Below, one piece after another: positions 1 to 12,100 of a DNA stretch of 64,000 nucleotides (position 1 is its first letter; each line of letters opens with the position of its first letter). The position numbers were made by a program, and so were the translations under genes. Below the pieces are notes generated by a model, which had not been told where the DNA came from, ran no database searches, and saw only the letters and a list, made by a program, of their open reading frames with translations. Origin of the DNA: Yponomeuta sedellus (Eukaryota > Arthropoda > Insecta > Lepidoptera > Yponomeutidae); assembly GCA_934045075.1 (NCBI GenBank), contig OW203736.1:9191109-9255108 (forward strand). The letters run 5' to 3'.

Positions 1-2
1 AT

Positions 3-464
3 GGAATTCAATTTATTCAATGGGAAGATAGTAGTGTGGATACAGTGAACTTTTGGGCTGAAGTCTCCAGATACAAAAATGCAGCTGGAATTAACATCTT
101 TCAAGAATTAGTGGACTTGGCTATTACTGCTCTGTCGCTTCCACATTCCAATGCCGAGGTGGAGCATGTATTCAGCGTGATGAACATTGTTAAGAGCAAG
201 TTACGCAACAGAATGTCGGCTCTTACAATGAATTCTATTTTGCTGATACGGCACCAGATGAGAATATTAAAGAAAACTTGCCACACCTACGATTTACCTG
301 AAAATGTGATCAACAAAATCTCAAAAACAGTCAAAAAAGAAACATCAGCTGGTGAAGGTACATCACAGATGCAGACGCCTGAAAACGATAACGAAACTGA
401 CAATGAAAATGTTACGGAGTTATTAAACTTAGTTAATTTTAATAATGAAATAAAATTATTTTAA
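3..464 (+). pseudogene. hAT transposase, C-terminal fragment
   Basis: The frame is open from the left edge of the window to a TAA at 462-464, so only the C-terminal end is seen. It carries the hAT dimerisation signature: an aromatic-rich 'NFWAEV' start, then 'LPHSNAEVEHVFS' and 'KLRNRMS', the usual core of the hATC domain by which hAT transposases dimerise. A polar, acidic tail of about 60 residues follows. The upstream BED finger and catalytic part lie outside the window, so I cannot say whether the copy is intact. About 230 AT-rich bases follow before the next feature, and no terminal repeat could be identified in them. Confidence 0.8.
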
Positions 465-695
465 GCCATTAAATATGTGTACCTTATTTTTTCATTATAG
501 GCAAAATTTTACCACCATTTTACCCATGCTAAAATCTAGTGGAATTTAGCGCTATTTTCAGCTCCGATTTTTCCCAAAAATAGCGCTTTTTTGACAAGCG
601 TTTGGTGGTTTTTTTTTCTTCCGAACGGCAACACTGTTCGCGACTAGAGTGGCGCGCAAGCAACACGTCTTTTGATATACAGAGTGAGCAGAAAA

Positions 696-821
696 ATGCG
701 TGACGACAGTGATTTTAATATTCAGTTCTGCGAGATAATCGAACAATTTCCAGCTCTACGACTTTACTACTTGTTCAAGATAGAATATGGAGGAAAATAG
801 GATAAAAAGTTGGTGAAACAG
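696..821 (+). pseudogene. MADF-like first exon
   Basis: From the ATG at 696 the frame reads MRDDSDFNIQFCEIIEQF and continues with a Pro-Ala-Leu start, resembling the first helix of a MADF (Myb/SANT-like) DNA-binding domain. It stops at a TAG at 798-800. A good donor site, ACAG|GTAAGT, follows at 821/822. A BESS motif, the usual C-terminal partner of MADF, is found in the same orientation at 16.2-16.6 kb beyond the nested retroelements. These may be two ends of one MADF-BESS gene interrupted by the nest. That link is an inference and the domain call rests on short similarity. Confidence 0.4.
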
Positions 822-1472
822 GTAAGTACTTTATTATTATGTCTATTTTGAAATAGAACAGGAGATCGAGTTGTCATATACGAGATTGAGGGGTATAAAG
901 GCAAAGGCGAATTAGTCAAAGTAAAATGATTTCGAGAAAATTGTCTATTTGTGTTTTGGGTGTTTGGTTACTGTGGTGTTTGGAAACTGTTTCAAGGAAA
1001 CATTTCTAGGTTAAGTAAGATGCCTGGTAGTAATTTGACTCAACAATATGTACTTTATGAGCGACTAGGGTTGCCGGGCGTCCGGCTAAAGCCGGACTTA
1101 GGGCGATTGTGCACTACAAGGACTTGTACTGTCCGCCAGTCCGATTTTTTGCGGTCCGATATGACACGCCATATAATATATATAATAGTTTGTGCACTAT
1201 ACGTAATTTTACCGTCCGACATTTTACTTTTCCCCATTCCGGAACGGGTTTTTCCGGTCCGAAATGACAGCAATGAAAAACGTGTTTATGCTTTTGCACT
1301 ACGTCCGTTTTCATGAGCGGGCGGGGCGGCCGCGGGGAAGCAGTGTGCGCGTGTCGCACACACAGGACTTTGTGCGTTTCGTTGACCCTTCACTACTGGC
1401 CGCTAATATTTTTCTCTTATTTACGTTAGTGTTTTGTTTTTGTTGGGTTTAAAATGTCATATCGCTGAAAAA
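822..1472 (+). other. Non-coding stretch with imperfect repeats
   Basis: I see no convincing gene here. Between about 1100 and 1320 three imperfect units begin with TTGTGCACTA-like or TTTGCACTAC-like sequence (near 1104, 1189 and 1292) and share GTCCGA-type motifs. A small hairpin, GTCCGGC-taaa-GCCGGAC, lies near 1080. The last 80 bases probably belong to the 5' untranslated part of the mariner that follows, but I could not place its terminal inverted repeat. Confidence 0.4.
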
Positions 1473-2487
1473 ATGGAACTCACTCGTGAAAATATTCGTG
1501 CTCTGATTTATTACGATTTTCGACGTGGTTTAACGCAACAGCAGTGCGTAGATCAACTTCGACTTTTGGTGGTGAAGCTCCATCAAAAACGACTGTTTAA
1601 TCGCGGGCGAAGTAAGCTCACGGACGAAGTTAAAGAAGGTCGCCCGAAATCGGTGGTTGTGCCACAAAATATTGAAGCTGTGCGATAACTAATAATAATG
1701 CAAGACCGCCATGTTACGTATCGCGAGATAGAGGCTATTCCGGGCATATGGCTGTATGACGAGCATTCATAGGATATTACATGAACATTTGTCTGTAAAA
1801 AAAAATTGTTCGCGTTGGATCCCGCACAACTTAACTCAGGATCAAAAAGATGCTCGCGTCGAATGGTGCAAGAAAACCTTAAAAAAATTCAACGGAGGCG
1901 ACTCAAAATCTGTTTATAATACCTACACAGGTGACGAATCCTGGATCTACGCGTACGATCCCGAAACTAAACAACAATCAATTACAGTTTGGGTGTTTCA
2001 AAATGAGCCGAACCCTACGAAAGTGGCTCGTGCAAAAAGCACTGTAGAGCAAATGGTGGCCTTCTTTTTTGGTATTAATGGCCATGTGGCTACAATACCA
2101 CTGGATAATCGCAGAACGGTTAATTCGGAGTGGTACACGACCATTTGTTTGCCGGAAGTATTTGAAGAAATACGCCAAAACAACCAGCGACGCAGAATCA
2201 TACTTCACCATGACAATGCCAGCTGTCATACATCTCAGGAAACAACTACATTTTTGGATGGTCAAAAAATAGAATTTATGGGTCATCCACCGCACAGCCC
2301 TGATTTGGCTCCCAATGATTTGTATTTATTCACAAATGTAAAGAATAAATTACGTGGTCAACAATTTTCGACCCGTGAAGATGCCGTAGATGCGTTTAAA
2401 CAGCACGTTTTGGAGGTACCTCAATCAGAGTGGAAATTGGTTTCATCGAATGCAAAAGTGCATCGATCATAGTGGAGAATATATATA
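1473..2487 (+). pseudogene. Mariner transposase (DD34D), broken
   Basis: The ATG at 1473 gives MELTRENIRALIYYDFRRG, the conserved start of a mariner transposase (N-terminal helix-turn-helix). The frame is lost near 1570, restored by 'FNRGRSKL', and stopped at 1686. It resumes at 1756 with 'SIHRILHEHLSVKK'. Catalytic residues are visible: D in 'TGDESWIY', D in 'LHHDNASCHT' and D in 'HSPDLAPNDLY', with 34 residues between the second and third, the DD34D spacing of mariner. A frameshift near 2445 moves the tail ('QKCIDHSGEY') to another frame. The copy ends abruptly where the CsRn1-like LTR begins at 2488, and its 3' terminal repeat is not found on the far side. Confidence 0.9.
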
Positions 2488-2660
2488 TGTAGCAGCGCGT
2501 GGGACGCGCGGTGCATAGACGGACAGGTTAATTAGTACTTCCTGTGCCGCGATTGTAATACCACGTTTGTCACATTTTATATTACATACTTAATTGCAGC
2601 TGTCGTGAAACTTTCTTTCATTCCCTGCCAGGGACTACTCCGCAGTGACTAAACCTTACA
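2488..2660 (+). repeat. 5' LTR of CsRn1-like element
   Basis: Begins TGTAGCAGCGCG and ends AACCTTACA. It matches 16041-16213 except at four places by eye (for example TGTA versus TGTT at the start, and GTACTTCC versus GTAGTTCC). This implies an older insertion than the nested BEL/Pao, whose LTRs are identical. Confidence 0.9.
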
Positions 2661-2661
2661 T

Positions 2662-2674
2662 TGGTGACCCAGAC
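2662..2674 (+). other. Primer-binding site, CsRn1-like element
   Basis: TGGTGACCCAGAC follows one base after the 5' LTR. TGGTGACCC is the start of the tRNA-Trp-complementary primer site that I associate with CsRn1/Kabuki elements. The tRNA assignment is from memory of the family, not checked. Confidence 0.55.
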
Positions 2675-2781
2675 AATAAAGAGGACACTGTGAACTTTAA
2701 AGGGGTGCATATAACTTTTGCGTGTTCGTGTTTTCGGTGAACAGTTTCGCTGTCTATTACGGACAGAGTGCGCGTGTGAAA

Positions 2782-3657
2782 ATGTCGCAACCCGGCAACC
2801 AACCGCAATACTTACCCGTAGCGGCCCCGCAACCGCTTCCACCACCTTCAAGTGCAGGAGCGACTACCAACAGTATCCCGGTGAAATGTGAACCAGCGGA
2901 CCTGGCAGCGATACCAATCGAAGCGCGCCTGCCAGACTTCTGGTACGATCAACCGAGGTTATGGTTCGTGCAAGTGGAATCTATCCTTGCGCCGCAGAAA
3001 CTCGGAGATGAGGCCAAATTCCACCTGGTCGTTGCCAGACTAGGGAAGGAAGTTATCCAGCAGGTGAGCGATATCCTTTTATCACCTCCGGAGGATCGCA
3101 AATTTCAAGCTCTGAAAGAGAGACTATTAGCCGTGTACGAGGAATCCGAAAACCGTCAATTCCAAAAGTTGCTGAGCGAGATGGAACTTGGGGAGCAAAA
3201 GCCTTCGCAGTTGCTACGCCGCATGCGTGACCTTGCGCGTGGTAAGATCCCGGACGAGACCCTACGCATTATGTGGACTGGACACCTACCATCAGCAGTC
3301 AGGGCAGTTTTAGCAGTTACGGAAACAAACGAGCTAGAAAAACTCGCCAACATCGCTGACAAAATCATGGAAACTACCAGGCCCATAGAGATATCGGCGG
3401 TTGGGCAGGCTAATAGTGACTTAGCGGGACAGATAGCTAAGTTAACGGCCCAAGTAGCACAGTTGCAGCGATCCAGACAGTCGACGAGGCCGGCCCACGG
3501 GCGCAGTTCAAGGCCACAGTCCCGCGATGCATCGCCGCGCCGGCGCCGCCGTGATAATGCTGACTGGCTGTGTTTTTATCACCACAGGTTCGGCCAGAGA
3601 GCTAATAAGTGCGTAGAACCGTGCAACTGGAAAACGAAAAATGCTTCGGGAAACTAG
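2782..3657 (+). CDS. gag: Gag polyprotein of CsRn1-like element
   Basis: I choose the ATG at 2782 (MSQPGNQPQYLP); the frame is also open upstream. The roughly 290-residue product has a proline-rich start and a retroelement capsid-like central domain ('LPDFWYDQPRLWFVQVES' through 'LLRRMRDLARGKIPDETL'). An Arg/Ser-rich stretch follows, then a terminal Cys/His cluster 'WLCFYHHRF', 'KCVEPC', the CHCC-type finger of CsRn1-clade Gags rather than the usual CCHC knuckle. It would form the retrotransposon particle and bind its RNA. The frame looks intact. Pol lies in the -1 frame, so a -1 frameshift could join them. Confidence 0.85.
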   Translation: MSQPGNQPQYLPVAAPQPLPPPSSAGATTNSIPVKCEPADLAAIPIEARLPDFWYDQPRLWFVQVESILAPQKLGDEAKFHLVVARLGKEVIQQVSDILLSPPEDRKFQALKERLLAVYEESENRQFQKLLSEMELGEQKPSQLLRRMRDLARGKIPDETLRIMWTGHLPSAVRAVLAVTETNELEKLANIADKIMETTRPIEISAVGQANSDLAGQIAKLTAQVAQLQRSRQSTRPAHGRSSRPQSRDASPRRRRRDNADWLCFYHHRFGQRANKCVEPCNWKTKNASGN

Positions 3658-3659
3658 AT

Positions 3660-5512
3660 CAAGTGCACGCCGCGACGGAGGTTTGCACTATCCTACCATA
3701 ACACCGTCTTTGCGTAACGGATGTCAACAGCGGACTACGTTTTTTAGTAGATACAGGTGCTAACGTCTCAGTGTTACCTATGGTCAAGAAGCCGTTCAGG
3801 GTCAGTGAAAGTACAGAATTTTCTCTTTTTGCTGCTAATGGTACGAAAATCAAGACATATGGGACGAAATCGTTAGTGTTGAACTTTAAATTGCGTAGAC
3901 CTTTTAAATGGACTTTCATTTTAGCCGACGTGAAGCAACCAATTTTGGGCGCAGACTTTTTGAGTCACCACAAGATATTGGTAGATTTAAGTACACGTAG
4001 ACTTAAAGATCAAGTGACGAGTCTAAATGTTATTGCCTCTATGGTCGATTACAACGAGTCAAGTGTAACGACGATAGATAACAAACATAATTTTTTTGAG
4101 TTACTTTGCGATTATCCTGAAATCGCTAAACCAGTATGTTTCAAGGAATTACGACGTCATAATGTATGTCATCACATAGAAACCCAAGGGCCACCGGTTT
4201 TCGCACGGGCTAGGCAATTACCACCAGGTAGATACAGTAAGGTAAAGGAGGAATTTATTACCATGCAAGAATTAGGGATATGCCGACCATCCAAAAGTGC
4301 TTGGGCAAGTCCGTTGCATGTGGTACCTAAAAAAACGGGGATATCCGACCGTGCGGTGACTATAGGCAGCTAAACGCCATCACCAAACCGGACCGTTACC
4401 CGATTCCTAGGTTGCATGATTTCACTTACTTGCTAGCTGGAAAAAGTGTATTTTCACGTATAGACGTTAACAGAGCTTACCATTGCATAGGAGTAGCTCC
4501 AGAAGACATTGAAAAAACGGGTATTATTACCCCATTCGGTTTATTCGAGTTTAGTAGAATGCCGTTTGGTCTACGGAATGCCGCACAAACGTTTCAACGT
4601 TTTATGAACCACACTGTTTTTGTAGGTTTGGATTTTTTGTTTACATACATCGACGACGTAATAGTAGCAAGTAGTTCTATGGAAGAGCACAAAGTACATC
4701 TTAAAGCAGTTTTTGAACGTTTAAATGAGTACGGTTTGACGATTAACCAGGAAAAGTGTAGTTTTGGGAAAGCAAAAATCAAATTCTTGGGATTTGAAGT
4801 TTCGACGGAAGGTATTCGTCCTCTCGAAGACAAGGTAAAAGCAATTGTCGATTACCCAAAACCCAAAGATGTCGATGAGCTTAGGAGATTTTTGGGCATG
4901 TTAAATTTTTACAGAGCACACATTTCGGAGGCAGCCCAACACCAAGCAGAGCTCAACAAGCACATTCATTCTTCGAAGAAAAGAGATAAGACGCTCATCG
5001 AGTGGACAGAACCAGCTGAGCAAGCATTCGCGCAATGTAAGGTAAAACTACAGGAGGCCGTCACGTTGTCCCACCCGTTGGTCGACACTCCGATAGCGAT
5101 TACAGTTTGCATTCAGTTCTTTTAACAGTGAGAAAGAGACGCCTAGGCGCACCCGGCAGTTGGCCTATATTAGCGAATTCACCACTGATATTCAGCACGT
5201 GAGCGGAAAAGATAATTTAGTAGCGGACGCGTTATCTCGTATCGAGACGATACACTGTCCTACGGTCATAGATTATGCAACTTTAGCAGATTTGCAAAAA
5301 ACAGACACGTTCCTCACGCAGTACACGGCAATGCCTGATAGCAAAGTAGTATTGAAAAAGCTTAGCATTCCGACTTGCGATAAAACTATTTTTTGTGAAA
5401 TGTCAAGTAATGAAACAAACATAACAAACTGTAATGAAAAGCTAGACCATACCTACCCGAACAATTTCGGAAAGTAGCCTTCGAGTCCGTACACAGTCTG
5501 AGTCATCCTAGC
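3660..5512 (+). pseudogene. pol: CsRn1-like pol, first half: protease, RT, RNase H remnant
   Basis: The protease shows 'FLVDTGANVSVLP' (active-site DTG, about 3741-3780) and 'ILGADFL'. Reverse transcriptase follows, with 'LGICRPSKSAWASPL', '[16 protein letters not shown]' and the catalytic 'YIDDVIVA' (about 4645-4670). A one-base frameshift lies near 4340, where the frame ends at a TAA (4371-4373) and RT continues in another frame from 4380. At about 5108-5150 the sequence jumps from the start of RNase H straight to 'LAYISEFTTDIQHVSGKDN', so most of RNase H is deleted. A frame change near 5440 moves the next part ('VAFESVHSLSHP'). The gene stops at the BEL/Pao insertion and resumes at 14254. 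Confidence 0.85.
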
Positions 5513-5833
5513 TGTACGGTGCAACCGCACATCTTTTGTACAGTCAGCATTTCCATCAATTCACCTAACTAGCGCGGAAACAGACTTTAGTTCGCAACTG
5601 CCAATCAGCCGCGCCGCGCGTACTCATTAGCATTTCATTAAATCATTTTTATCGTTATTAAGTAGCAGTATAATATAGTGATGGTTTAACAGCAATAGAG
5701 TGCTTTCATTCCTAACAGATAGCACCCCAGCAAGCTACCCCATTTAGCTACCCGGTTACAAGACTATAGCTAATCTCGTAACCAACCGTAAGAGCCGTAC
5801 CTGATCATAGCGTGACTAGTAGGCGCTCTTACA
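5513..5833 (+). repeat. 5' LTR of BEL/Pao element
   Basis: Begins TGTACGGTGCAACC and ends GGCGCTCTTACA. It is identical by eye over 321 bases to 13933-14253. The transcription start and poly(A) signals of the element should lie here, but I could not place them. Confidence 0.95.
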
Positions 5834-6198
5834 TTTATGGTCCTTCGAAAAAAGAACTTACAGTGACTTTGGATATACAGTGAACTATAGTGACATACTT
5901 GTGTATAAGTGGACATTTAGAAAATACTAGCAGCAGATCAAGAGTTTAGAGCTGAGCAAGCCTAAACACTTCGTTATCCACGGCAGATCGCCAAACTAGC
6001 AAATCACTTGGTTGATCGCCTGGATACCAGCACGAGCAGCAATCAGCATCAGCAGGACGAGCGTCCAGCTCACAGCAAAACGAGCACCTGGGGCTGGTGA
6101 CACGAGCAGGTCACTCACAGACCTGCAGCAGCTCAGCGTCAGCAACGCAGCAATAAAAGTAAGATCTTTCCATATTTTCTTCTCTGCCTTTAACGAAA
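5834..6198 (+). other. Untranslated leader of BEL/Pao element
   Basis: 365 bases between the 5' LTR and the ATG at 6199. A possible primer-binding site, TGGTCCTTCGAA, begins at about 5838, four bases inside the LTR edge. I do not recognise the matching tRNA. Several CAG/AGCAG-rich runs occur near 6030-6150. A 68-codon frame at 6012-6218 overlaps the real start and looks fortuitous. Confidence 0.6.
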
Positions 6199-9100
6199 AT
6201 GGAAGACTTACTAGCTAACCAACAACAAATAACGGATGGCATCGACAAACTTCTCATCAATTTCAAGAAAACCGGTTCCGAACGCAGGACCGTAGACTAC
6301 ACCAAACGTACTTTAGATACTTTAGATTCGTATTGGTATGAGTTTAAAAATACCCATACGAAGCTACTTAACATCGGTGACCAAACGCATTCGTATTTCG
6401 TAAACAACCAATACGAAACCACGCGTAACAAATACCACAACGTCCGATCAGTTGTCGAAAACTATCGATTATCAGGAGAACAAACAACGCCCACTACGTC
6501 GCTTTTACGCCCTGCAACCCCGTTAGCATTTCTCTCCGGTTCCGCAACGACTCAGTCACAGGGTAATAACAGCAAAACTGAAGATTTACTGAAAAAGCAA
6601 ACGAGTAACTTCAGAGCATTCGAACGAACGGTAGCGAACGTAGATCTTAACTTGGTAACGGAAAAGTGGGAGTACGAAGACCTACTGCGCACACTGCAGT
6701 CACGGTGGTCGGTAATAGATAGTCTGCATTGGGAGCTTGATTCTATTTTAGAAGGGTCAAACAAAGCCTATGAAGAAGCGTTTTCCAAATATGAACACAC
6801 TTATAATAGCATGAAAAAGAGCATTAACAGTAAACTTTGGTCGGTGTCCCATCGAGATAAAATAACGCCGCAATTGGATATACCTACATTCAACGGTAGT
6901 TACCAGCAATGGGTATCTTTCAAAGATCTTTTTACTGAGGCGATCCACAGCAATCCGTCAATTTCAAACGCTCAAAAAATGCAGTTTCTTAAGGGCAAGG
7001 TAAGAGGAGAAGCGGAGAAACTGATTCAACATCTACAGATCTCTTCTGAAAACTACAGCATATGTTGGGAGATCTTAAATCATAGATACAACAACCTCAA
7101 ACTGATTTTCACCTCACACATTAACGTTTTGCTGAATCTACCTACGATTCAACAAGCGTCGGTCCAAAATATAAAAAAGCTTCACGACACCACGATAGAA
7201 TGTCTGAATGCCATCAAAGGCTTAGGGATCGACATCAGCACCTGGGACCCACTACTCGTCCATATCTTGTCGAACAAGCTAGACACCGAAACGCATAGCG
7301 ATTATGTCGCATCTCTACGGCAACCGAGAGAATTGCCAAAGCTAAATGACTTTATAAACTTTTTGGAAAGCAAGTTTACAGCAATGGAGTCCTCTAGAAG
7401 AAGGGAAATGCCCACTGAAAAATCATTTTCCCAAAATAGCATTCAATCCGAGTCTAAAACTCCAAATTCCAGTAAGCAACAGTACTTCAACAACGGAAAT
7501 GTTTCGCAACCAGTAGCAAGCAACAACCGCAAATCAGCAAAATATAGGTGTCCGGTTTGCAGCACAAACGAACACAATTTGTATTACTGTCGGCAATTCC
7601 TAAGTATGTCACCATACCAACAAAAACAAGCGCTGGCAAAACACGACATTTGTCAGAACTGCATCTATTACCACAACGGTCAGAATTGTATATCAGAAAA
7701 ACGTTGTAAGGAATGCAATGGATTTCACAATACTAAATTGCACCACGTTTATACAAAAAGCACAACGCCCGGAATATCGCAAACAAGCACAAGACCCGGG
7801 GCAGCGCATGTATTGCGAAATCAGAATGAAGAAAATGCAGGCAAAGCACACGTGTCGCAGCAGAATGACGCGTCCGAAATCCTGTTAGCAACCGCAATGG
7901 TCAATGTTAGAGCAAACGATGGAACCAAGCACACCATGAGAGCCCTTGTTGACCAGGGATCCCAAACATCCCTAATAACGGAGCGAGCAGCTCAAGCATT
8001 AGCTTTACCCCGAAAACGGTGTAATGGCATCATATCAGGCGTAGGTGCAAAGGAGAGTAGCTGTAAGGGAATAACAAGCATAACCCTTGAGTCACTAGCA
8101 ACGGACTTTACCCTGACCACAAATGCCTATATCATGAGAAGTCTTGTGAATAACCTACCCACGCAAACCATTCCAAAACCAGCAGCATCGTACTTAAATA
8201 CCATAAAATTAGCGGATCCCGAATTTTATCTGAGTCGGCCCATAGATATCCTCTTAGGCGCCGACGTATTCTCAAGCATTATTCTCGACGGTATAATGAA
8301 AGCAGACAAATCCATGCCCATGGCGCAGCAAACCGAACTGGGATGGATTCTGAGCGGTGGAGTAAAAACTCTACAATGCAACATCGTCTTGAACAGCATG
8401 GATGACTTCCGAAAATTCTGGGAAATTGAAGAGATAAGCAACGAAAGCGAATTATCGACGGAAGATCAGCGAACCGTCGATTTTTACCAATCAACGACGA
8501 AACGTCGCCCAGATGGATCGTATGAAGTGAGGCTGCCTTTAAAATCCGACCTCAAAGATCAATTAGGCAGGTCCAAGCCCATGGCGATAGCTCAGTTTAG
8601 GCAAATAGAGCGAAAATTTGCGTTAAACGAAAGTGTGGCACAAGCATATAAAATATTTATGGACGACTATGAGTCACTCGGTCATATGGTAAAAAGTAAT
8701 AGCAACCCGACACTTGAATACTTTTTGCCGCACCATTGTGTACTTAGACCCGAATCGACGTCATCAGCACTACGCGTCGTATTCAATGCGTCGGCAAGGA
8801 CGACTTCTGGACTGAGCTTGAATGATTGTATGGAGAGGGGCCCAAATCTACAACAAGATTTGCAAGGCTTACTAATACGATGGAGGCAATTTCGGTACGC
8901 ATTTTGCGCCGATATAGAGAAGATGTTCCGCCAGATTTTCGTCCAAGAGCAAGATCAGCAATATCAGAAAATTGTATGGAGAGAAAACCCCCACGCCTCT
9001 TTACAGGACTACCAACTCGCTACCGTCACGTACGGAACTAAATCAGCTCCCTTTTTAGCGATGATGACGCTTAGACAGTTGGCGTCCGACGAGCAGCAAA

Positions 9101-12100
9101 ATTTCCCCGACGCAGCCCATATAATAAAAACATCATTTTACATGGACGATCTTTTATATGGAAGTCACAGCTCTGAGGCAGCGCATAAACTCATCGGTGA
9201 CTTAATAACTTTATTACGGCGTGGTGGCTTAAACTTACGCAAGTGGAAATCAAACGAAAGTAGCCTATTGCCGGTCGTTGATCAGTCCAGCACAACAGAA
9301 AAGAACGATAACCACGAAAAGTTTGAGTTCAAACAAGCAGAGAACAGCAAAACATTAGGGCTTCGTTGGAGTCCACAACAGGACACGTTCACATTTGAGT
9401 CGAAAATCGATAGCAAACCAAAAACAAAAGAAACAAAGCGGACGCTATTGTCAGACATTTCAAGAATCTTCGATCCCTTGGGGTGGCTGACTCCTGTCAC
9501 CATGAAACTAAAATCGTTATACCAATCTGTATGGAAAGCTAATATACAGTGGGACGAAGAACTACCTTCAGACATCAAAGGTGAATGGTTGAAAATTAAG
9601 GAAGATTTATCGAATATCAATCAGTATGAAATAAGCAGATGGATTGGAACGGGAGAAAAGAAAGGAATTCAATTACACGGCTTTTGTGATGCCTCTAAGA
9701 AGGGGTATGCCTGTGTGATTTACTGCAAAGCAAGCAGCGAGGATAACGAAGTAACGGTCACTTTAGTGGCCGGAAAATCCAAATTGGTCCCAACTAACAA
9801 AGATATTTCGTTGCCCAGACTAGAGCTATGCGGGGCAGCGTTATTAGCTTCGCTGATGCGAAAAGTGAAGGAAAATCTCAACTACTGCAATGTAGAGATC
9901 TACGGCTGGATCGACTCACAAGTTGTTCTAGCATGGATACAAGGAGATGAGGATAGGTGGAAAACCTTTGTAGCCAATCGGGTCAGAGAGATAAAAAGGA
10001 CAATGGAACCAAACTGCTGGAGCTACGTCAAATCAGCAGAAAACCCAGCAGATTGTGCAAGCCGGGGTATTACAGCTACACAGCTAAAGAATCTACCACT
10101 GTGGTGGACGGGACCCACCTGGTTAGCCACACATCAAACCAGCAACGAGTCGAATCAACAGTCCTTCACTACAGATGAAGAAGCGAAGAAAAATCATCAA
10201 GTAAACATAGCCACTCAACAAGAAAGCGGTGTCAGCATAATTGATGAATTGCTAAGCAAAAACAGCTCCTATTCCCGTACGGTGAGAGTCCTAGCATGGA
10301 TTTTAAGGTTTATTTCGAAGAAAGAAAGCAAAGCTTCGTACCTTACACTAACGGAACAAAAAGCAGCAAAGGAGAGAATTATAAAGCACGTCCAAAAAAC
10401 AGAATTTTCCGCTGAAATCGAAAGCTTAAGGAAAAACTGTAATATCAGCCACAAGAGCAACATTTTGAACCTCAAACCATTTCTCGACAAAAACGGTATC
10501 CTAAGAGTCGGGGGAAGGCTAGAAAACGCGAACTTACATGATGACATGAAACATCCAGTCGTCATCCCACATAAAGGTCGATTAACAGAGCTTCTAATCG
10601 ACCATTCGCACAAGCTGACCTTCCACGGTGGAGCTCGCCTGACCACTTCATTTATCAGGCAAGGGTTCTGGATTATAGGAGGTAACAGAGCAGTAAAGAA
10701 GCAAATTAGAATGTGTATTAAATGCAGAAAACATGCCCCCAATTTTCAGCCGCAGCTTATGGGAGACTTGCCCCAAGCAAGAGCAAATCCCTCACGCCCC
10801 TTTGAAAATACCGGAGTTGACTTCACAGGCCACGTGATGGTAAAGTCGAGCAAGGGTCGCGGTATAAAAAGCACAAAAGGATACATAGCGGTGTTCGTTT
10901 GTATGGCAACAAAAGCCATCCACCTCGAACTAGTGTCCGACATGTCAACGTCAGCATTCCTGGCTGCGTTAAGGAGAATGTCATCTAGACGCGGCAAACC
11001 TAGCCACATATATAGTCACAATGGTACAAATTTCGTTGGAGCTAATAAAATTCTGCAGCAAGAATACAACGAAATACAGCAAACATTAATCAATCAGCAG
11101 CTCATGTCAGAGATAGCAGACATGGAGATAACTTGGCACTTTAACGCTCCCGCGTGGCCGTCCGCAGGAGGTCTGTGGGAAGCAGCGGTCAAAAGCCTAA
11201 AGCACCATCTTCGTCGAGTGCTCGGAGAACAAAGGCTAACGTATGAGGAGTTCTACACTCTGTTAGCACAGCTCGAAGCCTGTCTGAATGCAAGGCCACT
11301 CTGTCCACTCACCGAGGACCCCGATGACTTGAATTTTCTTACACCATCGCATTTTCTCGCGTCCGGTCCAGTCCTAACCCTAGTGGAAACTGAATCCGAT
11401 CTGCGAAGGACGCTCACACAAAAAATCTTTAATGACGTGTGGAAGCGATGGCGAGCCGAGTATCTAGCGCAACTATCACCGAGAGGCAAATGGTTCAAGG
11501 AGCAGCAAAATATAAGCATCGGCGATATAGTGATGATCCACGAAGATAATCTTCCCCCAGGCAAATGGTTGATGGGAAGAGTAGCGGAACTACATCCGGG
11601 AAAGGACGGATTAGTGAGAGTGGTGACACTAAAAACAAATAATAAATATTTAAAGCGCCCTATTATCAAAATATCAAAGCTACCAATAAATAATCAAAGT
11701 GAAACAAACCAAATCACTCCTAGCTCAGCTTCAAATGACCAAGATACAGACCAAAAAACTATGACAAAGGCAGATCAAGGCCAAAGCAAACCTCCCAAAC
11801 GAAAACGGAAGTTCAGTATCTCCTCTATCGTCACTTCCTTATTGCTTTTACTCGCAGTATTTAACCCAGCACAGTGCTCGTTCAACAAAACAGCGCTAAA
11901 TAAAAGTTTATACTTCGACGAGATAGCGACAATGAAGGTAATAAGAGACGAATGGAAAATAATTACTTTCTACAAAATGGATCCTTATTGGCAAGCAGAA
12001 AACGTTATTAAGGATTACACAAAGCATCTACAAAGCGTATGTAGTAAGCTCCAGTATCAACCGCTCTGTGACGTCATACTCCAACAGCTGCGCCATGGAT

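Noticed and set aside
1055..1359. Several 70-120-codon frames on both strands
   Set aside because: They overlap each other in the GTCCG-rich repeat region and share no features with known proteins.
6012..6218. 68-codon frame overlapping the BEL/Pao start
   Set aside because: It lies in the untranslated leader, overlaps the long frame at 6199 and has low-complexity Ala/Arg/Thr composition.
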